A stretch of DNA of 8,226 nt, taken from the NCBI GenBank assembly GCA_919903585.1, contig CAKKST010000168.1:1-8226 (forward strand). Direction: 5' to 3'. This document shows positions 5,432 through 8,226 of the stretch, piece after piece. Origin of the DNA: Nitrospiria bacterium. GTDB lineage: Bacteria > Nitrospirota > CAKKRA01 > 9FT-COMBO-42-15. The notes beneath the pieces were generated by a model. That model searched no databases and was not told the origin of the DNA. It saw only the letters and a program-made list of their open reading frames with translations. A program made the translations under genes and the position numbers. Position 1 is the stretch's first letter, and each line of letters opens with the position of its first letter.

Positions 5432-6994
5432 ATTAATATTATAACCATAATAGCTTTAATAATTGCTGGGATCGGGATCGGTTTTGCGGCTGGATATATC
5501 CTAAAGAAGGTGGTTGCAGAAGGTGAGCTAAAGAAGGCAAAGGAAGAGGCAAATAGGATAATTCAGGAGGCAGAAAGGTCTGCAGAGGTAAAGAAAAAAG
5601 AGGCTGAACTTGAGGCAAAGGACAAGAGTTATCAGGCGCGGCAGGAGTTTGAAAAGGAGTCGCGGGATAAGCGGAATGAGATCAACAATCTTGAGAGGAG
5701 GCTCATACAGAAAGAGGATCACCTTGAAAAGAAGATAGAGATCATTGACAAAAAGGAGTCAGAGTTTAATCGACGTGAACGGGATCTCGGCTCAAGGGAA
5801 AGACAGGTTGTCCAGAAAGAGGATGAGTATAATAAGGCGCTGAAGGAACTCAGGAATCAGCTTGAAAAGGTAGCAGGCATGAGCGCTGAGGAGGCGCAGA
5901 GGCAGCTTATGCTTCAGATGGAGAATGAGGCGAAATTTGAGGCTGCCAAACTGATAAAGAGGATTGAGGACGAGACAAAGGATACTGCAGAGAAGAAGTC
6001 AAAGGAGATAATAGCCCTTGCCATACAGAGGTATGCGAGCGATTATGTTGCAGAGGCAACGGTCTCACTTGTAAACCTTCCCAGCGATGAGATGAAGGGC
6101 AGGATAATCGGAAGGGAGGGCCGTAACATAAGGGCTATAGAGAGCGCAACAGGCGTGGATCTGATTATAGATGATACCCCAGAGGCTGTCCTTCTTTCTT
6201 CCTTTGACCCTATCAGGCGTGAGATTGCAAGGGTTACGCTGGAGAGGCTGATTGCAGACGGCAGGATACATCCGGGAAGGATTGAGGAGCTTGTAGAGAA
6301 GGTAAAAAAGGAACTGGACGGCATAATGAAGGAGGAGGCAGAAAAGGCTGTATTTGATGTTGGGGTTCATGATGTCCATCCTGAGATAATGAAGCTTTTA
6401 GGCAGGCTCCGTTACAGGACAAGCTATGGCCAGAATAACCTTCAGCATGCGAGGGAGGTTGCATTTGTGTGCGGTGTAATGGCCTCTGAGCTTGGCCTTG
6501 ATGTCAAGCTTGCAAAGAGGGCAGCCCTGCTTCACGATATTGGCAAGGCAGTTGATCATCAGGAGGAGGGCACACATGCCTCATTAGGCGCAGAGCTCGC
6601 AAGAAAGTACGGAGAGAGCCCAAAGGTGGTTAATGCAATTGCAGCCCACCATGAGGATGTTGAAGCCACATCGCCTGAGGCTGTGCTGGTTGCCGCCTCT
6701 GATGCGCTTTCTGCTGCAAGGCCCGGTGTCAGAAAAGAGACGCTACAGTCATATGTAAAGAGGCTTGAGAACCTTGAAAAGATTGCCACATCCTTCAAGG
6801 GCGTTGAAAAGGCATATGCAATACAGGCAGGAAGGGAAGTAAGGATCATAGTGAAGCATGATATTGTATCTGATATTGAATCTGCCCAGATGTCCCGTGA
6901 AATAGCAAAGAAGGTAGAACAGGAGCTTACATATCCCGGACAGATAAAGGTTACGGTGATCAGGGAGAGCAGATATGTGGAGTTTGCAAAATAG
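5432..6994 (+). CDS. rny: Ribonuclease Y
   Basis: Membrane-anchored endoribonuclease that starts mRNA decay. Counting from ATT 5432 it has 520 residues, the length of B. subtilis RNase Y. Domains in order: a membrane helix at residues 2-23; a long charged coiled coil to about 200; a KH RNA-binding domain with GRIIGREG (223-230); and an HD domain with His339, His368-Asp369 (LLHDIGK), His382 (THASLG), His406-His407 (AHHED) and Asp424 (SDALSAARPG). His368-Asp369 carry the same numbers as the catalytic pair in B. subtilis, which supports the ATT start, as does the strong ribosome binding site 8 bases before it. Starting at TTG 5393 would add 13 polar residues (MTLIADWKK...) ahead of the membrane helix and has no ribosome binding site. 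A strong terminator follows, so it is likely transcribed mostly alone. Confidence 0.95.
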   Translation: MNIITIIALIIAGIGIGFAAGYILKKVVAEGELKKAKEEANRIIQEAERSAEVKKKEAELEAKDKSYQARQEFEKESRDKRNEINNLERRLIQKEDHLEKKIEIIDKKESEFNRRERDLGSRERQVVQKEDEYNKALKELRNQLEKVAGMSAEEAQRQLMLQMENEAKFEAAKLIKRIEDETKDTAEKKSKEIIALAIQRYASDYVAEATVSLVNLPSDEMKGRIIGREGRNIRAIESATGVDLIIDDTPEAVLLSSFDPIRREIARVTLERLIADGRIHPGRIEELVEKVKKELDGIMKEEAEKAVFDVGVHDVHPEIMKLLGRLRYRTSYGQNNLQHAREVAFVCGVMASELGLDVKLAKRAALLHDIGKAVDHQEEGTHASLGAELARKYGESPKVVNAIAAHHEDVEATSPEAVLVAASDALSAARPGVRKETLQSYVKRLENLEKIATSFKGVEKAYAIQAGREVRIIVKHDIVSDIESAQMSREIAKKVEQELTYPGQIKVTVIRESRYVEFAK

Positions 6995-6997
6995 TAG

Positions 6998-7029
6998 AGG
7001 GGCTTGATTAATCAAACCCCTTATTTTTT
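6998..7029 (+). terminator. Intrinsic terminator of rny
   Basis: AGGGG (6998-7002) pairs with CCCCT (7017-7021), with one C-A mismatch, continued by TTGA/TCAA around a TTAA loop. It is followed at once by TTATTTTTT. It begins 4 bases after the rny stop and is the most convincing terminator in the window. Confidence 0.85.
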
Positions 7030-7032
7030 GTC

Positions 7033-7178
7033 TGTCATTCCCGCAAAGCCTGCCCCTGAATGTTTCTGTCAGGGGTTTTTGAGCGGGAATCCACCTCGCC
7101 TGTCGGCAGACAGGAATTAAACAAGACTGGATTCCTGCTGGAGTTTACCCCGCACCTTGATGCGGGGCAGGAATGACA
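7033..7178. repeat. Cloverleaf-like palindromic repeat, copy 2
   Basis: It has the same outer ends as the copy at 3953-4054: TGTCATTCC (7033-7041) and GGAATGACA (7170-7178). The left hairpin pairs ATTCCCGC (7037-7044) with GCGGGAAT (7083-7090) and holds an inner CCCCTGA/TCAGGGG stem (7053-7075). The middle hairpin pairs CCTGTC with GACAGG around GGCA (7099-7114). The right hairpin pairs ATTCCTGC (7131-7138) with GCAGGAAT (7167-7174), with CCCCGCA/TGCGGGG inside. It fills most of the gap between the rny terminator and the next gene. Confidence 0.75.
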
Positions 7179-7213
7179 ATGAGAATTTGAACGATTAGAA
7201 AGGTATACAAGAA

Positions 7214-8002
7214 TTGCGGGTTCTTTTTATTGGAGATATAGTCGGAGAGGTAGGCAGGAGATTCCTTTTGGAACAGCTTGCCAGCCTCTCTGACGAATAC
7301 AGGGCTGATCTGATCATTGCCAATTGCGAAAATGCCGCCGGTGGCTTTGGCATTACACCCAAGATAGCAGAGGAGATGCTGGAGAAGGGCATTCATGTCC
7401 TCACATCAGGGAATCATATCTGGGACAAGAAGGAGATAATGGATTATCTCAGCAGGGAGCCGAGGCTGCTGAGGCCTGCAAATTATCCTGACGGGGTGCC
7501 TGGATTTGGGTGGGTGGTTATTGGCAGCGGTGTGGATAAGATCGGCATACTGAATCTCTCAGGCAGGGTATTTATGAATACCCTTGAGTGCCCATTCAGG
7601 ACAGCTAAGAAACTTATATCTGAGATAAAAAAAGAAACAAAGACAATTATATTAGACTTCCATGCAGAGGCCACATCAGAGAAGATTGCCATGGGCTGGT
7701 ACCTTGACGGCGAGGTGGCCGCTGTTATCGGCACCCACACGCATGTTCAGACAGCAGATGAAGAGATACTCCCATCAGGCACGGCATATATTACAGATGT
7801 GGGCATGACAGGCCCGTCAAATTCTGTAATCGGGATAAAAAAGGAATCAGCCATTGAGAAATTCCTGACCCAGATGCCAAAGAGATTTGATATGGCCAAA
7901 GGCCCGGCCGTACTCTCTGCTGTTTTCCTTGATATTGATACCTCAACAGGCAGGGCAAAGGCAATAGAGAGGATTTCAATAAAAGACAAAAAGGGTATTT
8001 AG
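7214..8002 (+). CDS. ymdB: YmdB-type metallophosphodiesterase (TIGR00282 family)
   Basis: A 262-residue cytoplasmic calcineurin-like phosphoesterase. B. subtilis YmdB hydrolyses 2',3'-cyclic nucleotides and influences the choice between biofilm and motility; the same chemistry is expected here, the physiology is not known. All metal ligands are present and at the same numbers as in B. subtilis: Asp8 (GDIVG), Glu39-Asn40 (NCENA), Asn67-His68 (GNHIWD), His150 (LDFHAEA), His175 and His177 (GTHTHVQT). The start is TTG 7214, giving MRVLFIGD, the usual N-terminus of the family; AAAGG (7199-7203) lies 10 bases upstream. It follows rny, as in many bacteria, but here a terminator and a repeat come between. 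Its stop directly abuts the xseA start. No promoter is clear; it may rely on read-through. Confidence 0.92.
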   Translation: MRVLFIGDIVGEVGRRFLLEQLASLSDEYRADLIIANCENAAGGFGITPKIAEEMLEKGIHVLTSGNHIWDKKEIMDYLSREPRLLRPANYPDGVPGFGWVVIGSGVDKIGILNLSGRVFMNTLECPFRTAKKLISEIKKETKTIILDFHAEATSEKIAMGWYLDGEVAAVIGTHTHVQTADEEILPSGTAYITDVGMTGPSNSVIGIKKESAIEKFLTQMPKRFDMAKGPAVLSAVFLDIDTSTGRAKAIERISIKDKKGI

Positions 8003-8226
8003 ATGCAAATATCTTTAGACCTGCCCCAGCGAAGGATACTCACTGTAAGCGATCTTACCAGCCTTATTAAGTCTGATCTTGAAGAATCATTTTATGATAT
8101 ATGGATAGAAGGGGAGATATCAAACCTGCGCATACCCGCCTCAGGCCACAGTTATCTTACCTTAAAGGATGAGGCAAGCCAGATAAAGGCAGTTCTTTTT
8201 AAATCCTCTGCAAGGAATATAAAATT
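8003..8226 (+). CDS. xseA: Exodeoxyribonuclease VII large subunit, N-terminal part
   Basis: The first 74 codons of xseA, cut by the window end. Exonuclease VII (XseA with several XseB) degrades single-stranded DNA from both ends. The visible part is the N-terminal OB-fold DNA-binding domain: LTVSDLTSLIKSDLEESF, then DIWIEGEISNLRIPASGH and SYLTLKDEASQIKAVLFKSSAR, all standard for the family, which has the pattern VxGEIS-N-x-GHxYFTLKD. ATG 8003 follows the ymdB stop with no gap, and AAGGG (7991-7995) inside the end of ymdB serves as ribosome binding site, so the two are translationally coupled in one operon. Confidence 0.93.
   Translation, partial: MQISLDLPQRRILTVSDLTSLIKSDLEESFYDIWIEGEISNLRIPASGHSYLTLKDEASQIKAVLFKSSARNIK

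Noticed and set aside
6043..6464. Several long minus-strand reading frames opposite rny
   Set aside because: They mirror the codon bias of a certain gene on the other strand and contain no recognisable domains.

Overview
The window is an 8.2 kb piece of a bacterial chromosome with moderate G+C. It holds mostly conserved housekeeping genes, all on the + strand, separated by gaps rich in palindromic repeats. The order zapB-like, zapA, 6S RNA, rny, ymdB (TIGR00282 family), xseA, with a TPR-containing lytic transglycosylase and a TonB-family protein upstream, together with heavy use of AGG for arginine and frequent REP-like elements ending in TGTCATTCC, suggests a Gram-negative, probably uncultured lineage of the Nitrospirota or former Deltaproteobacteria type. 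This placement is inference; no marker here fixes the phylum.

Layout. 40-318: small membrane protein with a C-terminal zinc ribbon. 341-485: gene-free palindromic element with a hairpin at each end. 633-661: a good sigma70-type promoter. 686-1486: TonB-family protein. 1508-1559: short palindromic repeat. 1579-3912: large TPR plus SLT lytic transglycosylase, probably a lipoprotein. 3901-4095: nested cloverleaf-like repeat with A/T-rich arms. 4125-4403 and 4408-4704: coiled-coil ZapB-like protein and ZapA. 4790-4980: 6S RNA, followed by a terminator-like hairpin. 5021-5431: a 410-base gene-free stretch with several hairpins and candidate promoters, probably the leader of the next gene. 5432-6994: RNase Y, which appears to start at ATT. 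6998-7029: strong intrinsic terminator. 7033-7178: second cloverleaf-like repeat. 7214-8002: YmdB-type phosphodiesterase. 8003-8226: start of xseA, cut by the window end.

How the parts fit. The transglycosylase and ZapA/ZapB-like pair concern cell-wall turnover and assembly of the division ring. 6S RNA, RNase Y and the YmdB phosphodiesterase concern global control of transcription, RNA decay and cyclic-nucleotide hydrolysis. XseA is the large subunit of exonuclease VII. I see no defence system, mobile gene, CRISPR array or new enzymatic system. The most interesting signals are non-coding: the apparent ATT start of rny behind a near-perfect ribosome binding site, a structured segment between 6S RNA and rny, and a family of cloverleaf-like palindromes, one of whose arms supplies the last codons and stop of the transglycosylase gene.
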